From Alcaligenaceae bacterium (GTDB lineage: Bacteria > Pseudomonadota > Gammaproteobacteria > Burkholderiales > Burkholderiaceae): DNA of 5,695 nt. The position numbers and the translations under genes were made by a program. The stretch lies in assembly GCA_947445495.1 (NCBI GenBank), contig CANFEI010000099.1, positions 1 to 5,695 of the forward strand, in the 5' to 3' direction. A model generated the notes under the pieces. It saw only the letters and a list, made by a program, of their open reading frames with translations. It was not told the DNA's origin and searched no databases. Every line of letters starts with the position of its first letter. The first letter of the stretch is position 1. This document shows positions 1 through 5,695 of this stretch, in pieces.

Positions 1-164
1 AAAGCAGCATCAATGCCAATCATGCCGTGCTGGAGATCCACCGTCACCGAGTCAAAGCCCGCATGGCCGATGACTTCAGCTGAGTAAGAGGACGGAATGG
101 CGAGCCAACCGTTGATCACAGGCTGCCCCGCAGCAATCTTTTGACGAATCGAATTTTCTCTCAT
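1..164 (-). CDS. HpcH/HpaI family aldolase, N-terminal fragment (runs off the left edge)
   Basis: Only the first 54 codons are in the window. They read MRENSIRQKIAAG, then NGWLAIPSSYSAEV, then GFDSVTVDLQHG. This matches the start of the HpcH/HpaI aldolase family, metal-dependent class II enzymes that cleave or form 2-keto-3-deoxy acids (for example 4-hydroxy-2-oxoheptanedioate) to pyruvate plus an aldehyde. D43 and H46 in VDLQH line up with the Asp and catalytic His of E. coli HpaI, and the SSYSAE stretch is also typical. The substrate cannot be predicted from this fragment. The ATG is preceded by GGAG with 5 bases between, a good ribosome binding site. The gene starts 33 bp after the fdx stop with no visible terminator, so it may be read as the last gene of the isc transcript. 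A biochemical link to cluster assembly is not evident. Confidence 0.82.
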   Translation of the reverse strand, partial: MRENSIRQKIAAGQPVINGWLAIPSSYSAEVIGHAGFDSVTVDLQHGMIGIDAA

Positions 165-197
165 GATGTCTCCGACCACACTTATTAAAGAGTCATT

Positions 198-539
198 CTA
201 ATGGTTTTCTTTGGCGTGATTGATCGTGTAGCGTGGGATCTCAATCACCAAATCCGCTTGTGCAACTTTCGCCTGACAAGCCAGACGTGAGCTTGTCGAC
301 AAGCCCCAGGCGCGATCGAGAAGATCTTCTTCAGAGTCGGTCGCTTCAGCCAAGGAACCGAACCCTTCTTTGACCAACACATGGCAGGTGGTACACGCAC
401 ACGACAACTCGCAAGCGTGCTCGAGTTCAATATGGTTGTCTAACAGAACCCGACAAATCGACTCGCCGACGGGCGCGTCTTGAATGACCGAACCATTCGG
501 ACAAACATCAGGATGGGGTAGAACTGTAATCTTTGGCAT
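198..539 (-). CDS. fdx: ISC-system [2Fe-2S] ferredoxin
   Basis: This is a 113-residue adrenodoxin-type [2Fe-2S] ferredoxin, about the same size as E. coli Fdx. In the E. coli system it donates electrons for cluster assembly on IscU/IscS. The cluster-binding pattern is intact: C43, C49 and C52 in HACELSCACTTCH, and C88 in RLACQA. C47, the extra conserved cysteine of this subfamily, is also present. The C-terminal IPRYTINHA is nearly the same as in E. coli Fdx and separates it from ferredoxins of degradative oxygenases. The acidic stretch around DSEEDLLD (68-75) fits the partner-docking helix. The ATG is 57 bp after the hscA stop, the largest gap downstream of iscS. GGA six bases before the ATG is a modest ribosome binding site. 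The protein is cytoplasmic, with no signal peptide. Confidence 0.96.
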   Translation of the reverse strand: MPKITVLPHPDVCPNGSVIQDAPVGESICRVLLDNHIELEHACELSCACTTCHVLVKEGFGSLAEATDSEEDLLDRAWGLSTSSRLACQAKVAQADLVIEIPRYTINHAKENH

Positions 540-596
540 ACGAGGTCCGTGCTTATGAATGAACGTGCGATTGATATTCGCGTGAATTGAATTCGA

Positions 597-2453
597 TTAG
601 AGCGAGTCGAGCGATTTTCCGGTCAAGGCCGCACGAATACTGCGATCCATGCGCTTGGCCGCAAAGTCATCGGTCGCATCCGCGAGGGCTTTGATGGCAA
701 GACGTATTTTTTCAACATCATCACCGTTCGCCGTCTCAAGTGTGGACTGCAATTGCTGACCAATGCGTGTTTGGTCCGCTGCACTCAGCAAATCAGAATC
801 GGTTGCCAGTGCAGCCCGCACGGATTCAATCAATTGTTGCGCATCGACTTGCTGCTCTTTGAGCATACGCATCTGCGCATCGTAATCCGCCTGCTTTAAC
901 CCTTCGGTCAACATGCGAGCCACTTCGTCATCACTCAACCCGTAGGAAGGCTTGACCGTAACAGACGCCTCGACCCCCGAGCCGAGCTCGCGCGCCGTCA
1001 CACTTAACAAACCGTCGGCATCCACTTGGAAGGTCACACGGATTTTGGCGGATCCCGCAACCATCGGCGGAAACCCACGCAGCTCAAATCTTGCAAGCGA
1101 GCGACAGTCCGCGACGAGATCGCGTTCACCTTGCACAACGTGCACCGCCAAGGCGGTCTGCCCGTCTTTAAAGGTTGTAAATTCTTGCGCACGCGCCACT
1201 GGAATGGTGCTGTTGCGGGGGATGATGTGCTCCACCAACCCACCCATGGTCTCAAGCCCAAGCGTGAGGGGTGTGACATCTAACAGCAGCCAGTCTTCGC
1301 CGGGGTTGCGATTGCCCGCGAGCAGATTGGCCTGCAAGGCAGCGCCCAAGGCGACAACCTCGTCTGGATTCAGATCGGTTAAGGGCTCTGAACCAAAGAA
1401 CGTACCCACAGACTGACGCACGATAGGCATGCGCGTGGCGCCTCCCACCATCACAACACCCTTTATATCCTTGATGGATAGCGATGCGTCTTTGAGCGCC
1501 TGCCGCGCACAGTCTAGCGTGCGCTCAATTAAACCGGACGCCATCGCCTCGAAGGCTTGACGCGTTAACGACAGCGCAAGCGTGGTCGCACCGAGTGTCA
1601 CCTTGACTGTGAAGTCAGTCTGATCTGTCAGGCCCTCACGCAAGATACGCGCCGCACTTAACATTGCGCGACGTGACGCAGGGGTCAAATCATTCAAGCA
1701 CAATGTTCGCGTGAAATACGCCACGATCAGCGAATCAAAATCATCACCGCCCAAACGGGTATCACCGCCGGTTGCGATCACCTCAAAGACGCCACGCGTC
1801 AAACGCAGCAGCGAGAGGTCAAAGGTGCCGCCGCCTAAGTCATACACTGCATAGACACCTTCAGAGCCGTGATCTAATCCGTAGGCGATCGCTGCGGCCG
1901 TGGGCTCGTTGAGCAAACGCAGAACGTTCAAACCAGCTAGCCGTGCGGCATCGCGCGTGGCCTGACGCTGCGCATCATCAAAATACGCTGGGACAGTGAT
2001 CACCGCACCAACGAGCGAGTCGCCAAGCGTTCCTTCGGCGAGAAATTTCAGCTTATCTAAGATCCGTGCCGCGACTTCCACCGGGGACACCAATGCATGC
2101 GTCGTTTGAATCTTCAGGCTTTGTCCGTCTGGGATAAACACATACGGCACATCCGACGCTGCGGCCTCGGCGTGGGATCTTCCCATAAAGCGCTTAATCG
2201 ACACCAAAGTATCAAGGGGATGCGCGCTCTGATAGGCCAACGCATCGACACCTACCACAACACGATCGGCCGCTTCAAAATAAACGGCTGAAGGCACTAG
2301 CATCCGCCCCTGTTCGTCTGGCAATACTTCAGGCACACTGCTACGCACGGCCGCAACTAAGGAATGGGTGGTACCGAGGTCAATCCCGACGGCTAAGCGT
2401 CGTTGATGAGGAGCTGGCGATTCGCCGGGCTCAGAGATCTGCAATAACGCCAT
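597..2453 (-). CDS. hscA: Hsp70-class chaperone HscA for Fe-S cluster transfer
   Basis: This is a 618-residue DnaK-family ATPase (E. coli HscA has 616). It recognises the LPPVK motif of IscU and, with HscB, drives ATP-dependent release of the cluster to acceptor proteins. The N-terminal [10 protein letters not shown] is the HscA signature and fixes the start. The nucleotide-binding domain shows the phosphate loop [11 protein letters not shown] (23-33), [22 protein letters not shown] (154-175), [12 protein letters not shown] (182-193) and [11 protein letters not shown] (204-214). The linker is [13 protein letters not shown] (389-401). The substrate-binding domain includes [21 protein letters not shown] and [18 protein letters not shown] helical lid follows to residue 618. 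The ATG lies inside hscB with a 23-bp overlap. Only a weak GAAG precedes it, so translation is probably coupled to hscB. The LPPVK substrate motif is present in the IscU of this operon. Confidence 0.97.
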   Translation of the reverse strand: MALLQISEPGESPAPHQRRLAVGIDLGTTHSLVAAVRSSVPEVLPDEQGRMLVPSAVYFEAADRVVVGVDALAYQSAHPLDTLVSIKRFMGRSHAEAAASDVPYVFIPDGQSLKIQTTHALVSPVEVAARILDKLKFLAEGTLGDSLVGAVITVPAYFDDAQRQATRDAARLAGLNVLRLLNEPTAAAIAYGLDHGSEGVYAVYDLGGGTFDLSLLRLTRGVFEVIATGGDTRLGGDDFDSLIVAYFTRTLCLNDLTPASRRAMLSAARILREGLTDQTDFTVKVTLGATTLALSLTRQAFEAMASGLIERTLDCARQALKDASLSIKDIKGVVMVGGATRMPIVRQSVGTFFGSEPLTDLNPDEVVALGAALQANLLAGNRNPGEDWLLLDVTPLTLGLETMGGLVEHIIPRNSTIPVARAQEFTTFKDGQTALAVHVVQGERDLVADCRSLARFELRGFPPMVAGSAKIRVTFQVDADGLLSVTARELGSGVEASVTVKPSYGLSDDEVARMLTEGLKQADYDAQMRMLKEQQVDAQQLIESVRAALATDSDLLSAADQTRIGQQLQSTLETANGDDVEKIRLAIKALADATDDFAAKRMDRSIRAALTGKSLDSL

Positions 2454-2955
2454 GTGTCTGCTTCAGTTGCGCAATAAGTTTGTCTAAAAACATCCATTCA
2501 CGCACACGTGCCGCAGCCTGTTCGAACTGATTGTTCGCAAACAAATCCGTCAAAGTCTGCACGAACTCAACGCGTGCCGCATCGAATTCCTGGGCGAGTG
2601 CTTGGTAGGCTGGTTGGTTGGGATGCGCCATCAACTCGTCAAGGGATTCGTGCCATTCCATTTGCTGCATCAGAAAAGCAGGTGCCATCGCGGTATTGGT
2701 TTCTGTTTGTAAATCAACGCCGCCGAGTTCGCATAAGTAACGGGCACGAGACAACGGGTCCTTCAAGACGCGCCACGCCTCATTGGCCCGTGTGCTCCAT
2801 TGCAAGGCGACTCGTTTTTCTGCCGCAGACCCCGAGGCAAACCGATCGGGGTGCACTGCTATCGCCACACGCTTCCAAGCGGCTTCTAGCACCTGTGGAT
2901 CAATCGCAAACGCCTGTGGCAGCCCAAATAGCGAAAAGTGATCCGTTGCGTTCAC
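2431..2955 (-). CDS. hscB: J-domain co-chaperone HscB
   Basis: This is a 174-residue type III J protein (E. coli HscB has 171). It delivers IscU to HscA and stimulates HscA ATPase. The J domain (about 1-80) begins DHFSLFGLP and carries the essential HPD at 35-37, then [10 protein letters not shown]. The C-terminal helical domain binds IscU: L95, M96, M99, E100 and E103 in [16 protein letters not shown] correspond to the E. coli contact residues L92, M93, L96, E97 and E100. F156 in MFLDKL matches F153. The start is GTG, the first possible start after the in-frame iscA stop six bases upstream, and it gives the usual HscB N-terminus. No Shine-Dalgarno-like sequence precedes it, so initiation probably depends on ribosomes finishing iscA. 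The 3' end overlaps hscA by 23 bp. Confidence 0.95.
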   Translation of the reverse strand: MNATDHFSLFGLPQAFAIDPQVLEAAWKRVAIAVHPDRFASGSAAEKRVALQWSTRANEAWRVLKDPLSRARYLCELGGVDLQTETNTAMAPAFLMQQMEWHESLDELMAHPNQPAYQALAQEFDAARVEFVQTLTDLFANNQFEQAAARVREWMFLDKLIAQLKQTHGVIADL

Positions 2956-2961
2956 GACTGG

Positions 2962-3285
2962 TTATACGGTGAAAGATTCACCGCAACCGCAGGTGGCCTT
3001 CTCGTTGGGATTACGGAATTTGAAGCCCTCGTTCAAGCCTTCACGGGCGTAATCGAGTTCGGTACCGTCAAGGTATGACAGACTTTTAGGATCAATAAAC
3101 ACTTTGACTCCAAAGCTTTCAAAGACTTGATCTTCGGCAGCCACTTCGTCGACATACTCGAGCTTGTACGCCATGCCCGAGCAGCCCGTGGTGCGAACAC
3201 CTAGGCGCAACCCAATCCCACTGCCCCGCTTTTGCAGATATTTGCCGATGTGATCGGCTGCCTGCGACGTAAGTGTGACGGCCAT
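2962..3285 (-). CDS. iscA: A-type Fe-S carrier protein IscA
   Basis: This 107-residue A-type carrier (HesB/IscA family) is the same length as E. coli IscA. It binds iron or a cluster between subunits and passes clusters to apo-targets, particularly [4Fe-4S] proteins. The three ligands C35 (TTGCSGMAY), C99 and C101 (CGCGESF) sit at exactly the E. coli positions. The C-x-C-G-x-S-F tail distinguishes it from the NfuA and scaffold families. IscA is preferred over ErpA or SufA because it lies between iscU and hscB. The ATG is 2 bp after the iscU stop. GGGA, placed partly in the last iscU codons, serves as the ribosome binding site, so translation is likely coupled to iscU. Confidence 0.96.
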   Translation of the reverse strand: MAVTLTSQAADHIGKYLQKRGSGIGLRLGVRTTGCSGMAYKLEYVDEVAAEDQVFESFGVKVFIDPKSLSYLDGTELDYAREGLNEGFKFRNPNEKATCGCGESFTV

Positions 3286-3287
3286 GA

Positions 3288-3671
3288 TTATCCCGTGTGC
3301 TTGTCTTTGTAGTCTTTGACCGCAGCTTTAATTGCGTCTTCGGCCAGAATAGAACAGTGTATCTTGACCGGAGGCAAAGCAAGCTCTTCGGCAATTTGTG
3401 TATTGCGAATTGTCAATGCTTCGTCAAGTGTTTTGCCTTTAACCCACTCGGTCACGAGCGAACTCGAGGCAATCGCTGAACCGCAGCCGTAAGTCTTAAA
3501 GCGCGCATCTTCGATGATGCCTGCTTTGTTGACACGAATCTGCAGCTTCATGACGTCGCCACAGGCGGGCGCACCGACCATGCCGGTGCCGACCTGATCG
3601 TCACCCTTGTCGAAGCCACCCACGTTGCGGGGGTTCTCGTAGTGATCTAAAACTTTATCGCTGTATGCCAT
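3288..3671 (-). CDS. iscU: Fe-S cluster scaffold protein IscU
   Basis: This is the 127-residue scaffold on which [2Fe-2S] clusters are built from sulfur delivered by IscS (E. coli IscU has 128 residues). The N-terminus [18 protein letters not shown] is characteristic. Ligands are intact: C37 and D39 (APACGDVMK), C63 ([12 protein letters not shown]), and H105 and C106 ([11 protein letters not shown]). The HscA recognition motif LPPVK is at 99-103, directly before H105. The Asp two residues after the first Cys is the residue whose change to Ala stabilises the cluster in homologues; it is wild type here. GGAG seven bases before the ATG is a good ribosome binding site. The gap from iscS is 22 bp. 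Confidence 0.98.
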   Translation of the reverse strand: MAYSDKVLDHYENPRNVGGFDKGDDQVGTGMVGAPACGDVMKLQIRVNKAGIIEDARFKTYGCGSAIASSSLVTEWVKGKTLDEALTIRNTQIAEELALPPVKIHCSILAEDAIKAAVKDYKDKHTG

Positions 3672-3693
3672 GCTGTTTCTCCGGCAGTAAGGT

Positions 3694-4905
3694 TCAGTGT
3701 GCAGACCACTGAACAGAATTCAAATCAATACCCTCTTTGGCCATTTCCCAAAGCGGCGACATATCGCGCAATTTACCCACGCGAGCCTTCAAGAGCTCAA
3801 CCGCAAAGTCGATATCTTTTTCGGTGGTAAAGCGCCCGATCGTAAAGCGAATCGAACTGTGTGCGAGCTCGTCATTGCGGCCTAGGGCACGCAACACATA
3901 CGAAGGCTCTAAGCTTGCCGAGGTGCAAGCCGAGCCGCTCGACACAGCGAGTTCTTTAATCGCCATGATGAGGGACTCGCCCTCAACGTAGTTAAAGCTG
4001 ACGTTCAGGTTATGCGGCACGCGGTGGTCTAGGTCACCATTAAGATACACCTCTTCGATCTGCGATAAACCCGCCCACAAGCGATCGCGCAACATGCGAA
4101 CGCGCTCGTTTTCAGTGCCCATTTCAGCTTGCGCCAGCGCAAAGGCTTCGCCCATGCCGACGATCTGGTGTGTGGCTAAGGTGCCCGAACGGAAGCCGCG
4201 CTCATGGCCACCACCGTGCATTTGTGCCTCAATACGGATCCGTGGCTTGCGACGCACATACAGCGCACCGATTCCCTTTGGACCGTAGGTTTTATGCGCA
4301 CAAAACGACATCAGATCAACTTTCAGTGTCTGCAGATCGATAGCAACCTTGCCAGTAGCCTGCGCCGCATCGACGTGGAAAATAATGTTTTTAGAGCGGC
4401 AGATTTCGCCTAGCGTTCCGATGTCTTGAATCACGCCGATTTCGTTATTCACAAACATCACCGATACCAATACCGTATCAGGACGCAGTGCAGCGTTGAA
4501 GGCCTCAAGACTGATCAAGCCGTCTTCTTGCACATCGAGGTAAGTGACTTCAAACCCTTGGCGCTCAAGTTCGCGGCAGGGATCTAAAACAGCTTTGTGC
4601 TCGGTTTTAATCGTAATGATGTGCTTGCCACGCTCGGCATAAAAACCTGCAGCGCCTTTAATCGCGAGGTTGTTTGACTCGGTTGCACCAGAAGTCCAGA
4701 CGATCTCGCGCGGGTCGGCGTTGACCAGCGATGCGACCTGTACACGCGCGTGCTCGACGGCCTCTTCGGCTTCCCAACCATAGGCGTGGCTGCGCGAGGC
4801 AGGGTTACCTGCGCGCTCGTACAACCAGGGAACCATTTTGTCGACCACACGGGGATCGACAGGCGTGGTGGCCGAGTAATCAAAGTAAATGGGACGCATT
4901 GACAT
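3694..4905 (-). CDS. iscS: Cysteine desulfurase IscS
   Basis: This 403-residue PLP enzyme (E. coli IscS has 404) converts L-cysteine to L-alanine and carries the released sulfur as a persulfide. It supplies IscU and, in relatives, tRNA thiolation and other sulfur acceptors. Visible features are [14 protein letters not shown] (71-84) for cofactor binding, H103 in KTEHKAV stacking on PLP, D179/Q182 in [10 protein letters not shown], the Schiff-base lysine K205 in [10 protein letters not shown], and the mobile-loop catalytic cysteine C327 in [10 protein letters not shown]. The C-terminal [16 protein letters not shown] matches the region of E. coli IscS that docks IscU. AGGA seven bases before the ATG at 4903-4905 supports that start. 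A second in-frame ATG two codons on (4897-4899) is possible but less well spaced. This is a group I enzyme; SufS-type features are absent. Confidence 0.98.
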   Translation of the reverse strand: MSMRPIYFDYSATTPVDPRVVDKMVPWLYERAGNPASRSHAYGWEAEEAVEHARVQVASLVNADPREIVWTSGATESNNLAIKGAAGFYAERGKHIITIKTEHKAVLDPCRELERQGFEVTYLDVQEDGLISLEAFNAALRPDTVLVSVMFVNNEIGVIQDIGTLGEICRSKNIIFHVDAAQATGKVAIDLQTLKVDLMSFCAHKTYGPKGIGALYVRRKPRIRIEAQMHGGGHERGFRSGTLATHQIVGMGEAFALAQAEMGTENERVRMLRDRLWAGLSQIEEVYLNGDLDHRVPHNLNVSFNYVEGESLIMAIKELAVSSGSACTSASLEPSYVLRALGRNDELAHSSIRFTIGRFTTEKDIDFAVELLKARVGKLRDMSPLWEMAKEGIDLNSVQWSAH

Positions 4906-4930
4906 ATGTGAATCCTGAATCTGAAATCGT

Positions 4931-4971
4931 TAAGCGCTGACTATTGCGATCAAATTTCGCTCTAAGCGTTA
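4931..4971 (-). other. Possible stem-loop in the iscR-iscS spacer
   Basis: In the minus-strand transcript, TAACGCT (which includes the iscR stop codon) can pair with AGCGCTTA downstream, giving seven pairs with one bulged C. Inside it, GCGA and TCGC form a small second stem around AATTTGA. No U-run follows, so it does not look like a terminator. In E. coli the iscR-iscS spacer contains structure that protects the iscR message when the sRNA RyhB triggers decay of iscSUA. A similar role here is inference only; the stem is short and was not checked for folding energy. Confidence 0.3.
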
Positions 4972-5487
4972 GGCTGTCGCTGGCGCTGGCTGCTTGACCG
5001 TCGATGCACTGGAACCCACGACGTTTACGCGGACGCCAGCAGCTTGGTTGGCTTCTTGCAGTTGCCGTACTCGCTGTTGATCAACGAGATCTTGTAACGA
5101 AACGGAATCTAAAAAATCAACCATTTTGCGATTGAGCGTGGACCAGAGCTCATGCGTCATACAGATGCCTGGTTTGCCATCTGTACCGTTCGCACAGTCC
5201 GTCTTGCCGCCGCAGTTTGTGGCGTCGATGGGCTCATCTACTGCAAAAATGATGTCCGCGACCGTAATGGTGCGTCCTAAGCGAGCGAGCGTATAACCGC
5301 CGCCAGGTCCGCGCACGCTTTCCACGAGTTCGTGGCGGCGCAGCTTGCCAAACAATTGTTCTAAATACGATAGGGAGATATTCTGGCGCTGGCTGATTGC
5401 AGACAGCGTGACCGGACCGCTTTGCTGGCGCATGGCCAGATCAATCATGGCGGTAACCGCAAATCGTCCTTTTGTAGTGAGCCTCAT
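4969..5487 (-). CDS. iscR: Rrf2-family Fe-S-sensing transcription regulator IscR
   Basis: This is a 172-residue winged-helix regulator (E. coli IscR has 162). It binds a [2Fe-2S] cluster: the holo form represses the isc operon through Type 1 sites, and both forms can act at Type 2 sites. The start MRLTTKGRFAVTAMIDLA is the family N-terminus. The recognition region ISLSYLEQLFGKLR (37-50) keeps E43, the residue that controls site discrimination in E. coli. The wing is SVRGPGGGYTL. Cluster ligands are C92, C98, C109 and H112 (CMTHELW). The second-to-third cysteine spacing is ten residues instead of five in E. coli, an enlarged loop (ANGTDGKPGI). The tail is Ala/Pro/Ser/Thr rich and about ten residues longer. 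ATG at 5485-5487 is chosen over an upstream TTG because of the family start and AAGGA at 5495-5499. Confidence 0.96.
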   Translation of the reverse strand: MRLTTKGRFAVTAMIDLAMRQQSGPVTLSAISQRQNISLSYLEQLFGKLRRHELVESVRGPGGGYTLARLGRTITVADIIFAVDEPIDATNCGGKTDCANGTDGKPGICMTHELWSTLNRKMVDFLDSVSLQDLVDQQRVRQLQEANQAAGVRVNVVGSSASTVKQPAPATA

Positions 5488-5494
5488 GACGAAA

Positions 5495-5499
5495 TCCTT
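5495..5499 (-). promoter_or_regulatory. Ribosome binding site that fixes the iscR start
   Basis: The minus strand reads AAGGA, seven bases before the ATG at 5485-5487. This supports initiation at MRLTTKGR rather than at the in-frame TTG at 5515-5517, which would add ten residues (MPRFFIKDFV) not found in IscR proteins. Confidence 0.85.
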
Positions 5500-5526
5500 A
5501 ATAAAGAAACGTGGCAAATAATTGGC

Positions 5527-5551
5527 TTACCCGACTAAACAACTCAAGTAT
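5527..5551 (+). promoter_or_regulatory. Promoter-proximal IscR Type 1 operator
   Basis: Read on the plus strand, the site agrees with 21 of 25 positions of the E. coli Type 1 consensus as I recall it (ATASYYGACTRWWWYAGTCRRSTAT). The left half TACCCGACTA is a full match, as is the right end TCAAGTAT. Differences are at positions 1, 14, 15 and 17. It overlaps the candidate -10 box, so bound holo-IscR would block RNA polymerase. This fits negative autoregulation of the operon by cluster supply. Confidence 0.75.
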
Positions 5552-5575
5552 AACTAATTCCCGACTAATTTACTA
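5547..5575 (-). promoter_or_regulatory. Candidate sigma-70 promoter of the isc operon
   Basis: The minus strand has TATACT at 5547-5552, one base from TATAAT. Seventeen bases upstream the hexamer at 5570-5575 is TAGTAA, a poor -35 match. A start near 5540 would give a leader of about 50 bases before iscR. Both promoter elements are overlapped by matches to the IscR Type 1 site, which supports the assignment. The exact start is not determined. Confidence 0.6.
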
Positions 5576-5581
5576 GGATAT
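5557..5581 (+). promoter_or_regulatory. Promoter-distal IscR Type 1 operator
   Basis: This is a second plus-strand match, 21 of 25 positions to the recalled Type 1 consensus, including CCCGACTAATTTA and the end GGATAT. Mismatches are at positions 3, 17, 19 and 22. It starts exactly 30 bp from the proximal site, close to three helical turns, and covers the -35 region. E. coli also has two IscR sites at its iscR promoter. Confidence 0.72.
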
Positions 5582-5603
5582 ACCCTTAAGGCCCTAGGGG
5601 AAT
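5579..5603. promoter_or_regulatory. Possible IscR Type 2-like site
   Basis: The segment fits 14 of 16 specified positions of the recalled E. coli Type 2 consensus (WWWWCCxYAx7TRxGGWWWW). It has TATA then CC at 5583-5584 and TA-x-GG at 5595-5599; the misses are at 5587 and 5600. Its centre lies roughly 50 bp upstream of the inferred start, where an activator could act. It is built from two short palindromes (CCTTAAGG and CCCTAGGG), so chance resemblance is a real possibility. Confidence 0.3.
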
Positions 5604-5615
5604 TAGCCCCAGATG

Positions 5616-5645
5616 AAAAAAACCGCGCTCGGGCGCGGTTTTTTT
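5616..5645. terminator. Bidirectional intrinsic terminator upstream of the isc operon
   Basis: A perfect inverted repeat has AACCGCGC (5621-5628) pairing with GCGCGGTT (5633-5640) around the four-base loop TCGG. It is flanked by seven A residues on one side and seven T residues on the other, so either strand gives a GC-rich hairpin followed by a U-run. Because the isc genes point left and away from it, it most likely ends a leftward transcript from beyond the right edge and insulates the isc promoter. No gene can be assigned in 5646-5695. Confidence 0.9.
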
Positions 5646-5695
5646 ATCAATAAGCAGTCTGCGCTATGCGGCTATGCAACGCCCTACCGTGTTAA

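Noticed and set aside
165..197. Possible iscX or a terminator between fdx and the aldolase gene
   Set aside because: The gap is 33 bases, too short for iscX, and shows no GC-rich hairpin with a U-run. A TTTAAT resembling a -10 box has no acceptable -35 partner.
540..596. Possible internal promoter or small gene in the hscA-fdx spacer
   Set aside because: The 57-base spacer has AT-rich stretches and a GAATTC palindrome but no paired -35/-10 elements and no credible small reading frame.
952..1416. Long plus-strand open frame opposite hscA
   Set aside because: It lies wholly antisense to a clearly conserved chaperone gene, resembles no protein family, and is explained by codon use of hscA.
2508..2972. 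Long plus-strand open frame opposite hscB
   Set aside because: It is antisense to hscB, with a composition rich in Arg, Pro and Ser typical of a shadow frame and no recognisable domain.
5488..5517. Upstream TTG start that would extend iscR by ten residues (MPRFFIKDFV)
   Set aside because: IscR proteins begin at MRLT-KGR, the ATG at 5485-5487 has a well-placed AAGGA, and the extension contains the ribosome binding site itself.
5646..5695. Possible C-terminal end of a leftward gene or a small RNA next to the terminator
   Set aside because: Two of the three leftward frames stop at once and the third leaves only about nine codons, so no identity can be supported from 50 bases.

Overview
This window carries a complete housekeeping iron-sulfur cluster assembly (ISC) operon. 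All of it is on the minus strand, so it reads right to left. The order is iscR-iscS-iscU-iscA-hscB-hscA-fdx, followed by the 5' part of an HpcH/HpaI-type aldolase gene that runs off the left edge. Gene order and protein sequences are the gamma/betaproteobacterial type. The IscR C-terminal region (LQDLVDQQR) and the moderate, roughly balanced base composition suggest a betaproteobacterium, probably Burkholderiales-like. This placement is inference, since no rRNA or taxonomic marker is present.

Right edge to 5488 (about 208 bases) is non-coding. It holds a strong bidirectional hairpin terminator (5616-5645), then a dense control region for the operon. That region contains a candidate -10 box, two tandem matches to the IscR Type 1 operator with starts 30 bp apart, and a more speculative Type 2-like site just upstream. 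I see nothing interpretable in 5646-5695; it may be the 3' end of a neighbouring transcript.

The genes are tightly packed. Gaps are 63 bp (iscR-iscS, with a possible stem-loop), 22 bp (iscS-iscU), 2 bp (iscU-iscA) and 6 bp (iscA-hscB). hscB and hscA overlap by 23 bp, hscA and fdx are 57 bp apart, and fdx and the aldolase gene are 33 bp apart. No terminator is visible inside the cluster or between fdx and the aldolase gene. iscX, which follows fdx in Escherichia coli, is absent from this position.

Functionally, IscS takes sulfur from cysteine, IscU is the scaffold on which clusters form, Fdx supplies electrons, HscA/HscB release the cluster from IscU, and IscA is an A-type carrier. IscR senses cluster supply and controls the promoter. 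All catalytic and ligand residues I checked are present. I find no novel system. The points worth a second look are the promoter architecture, an enlarged cysteine loop in IscR, and the aldolase gene in place of iscX.
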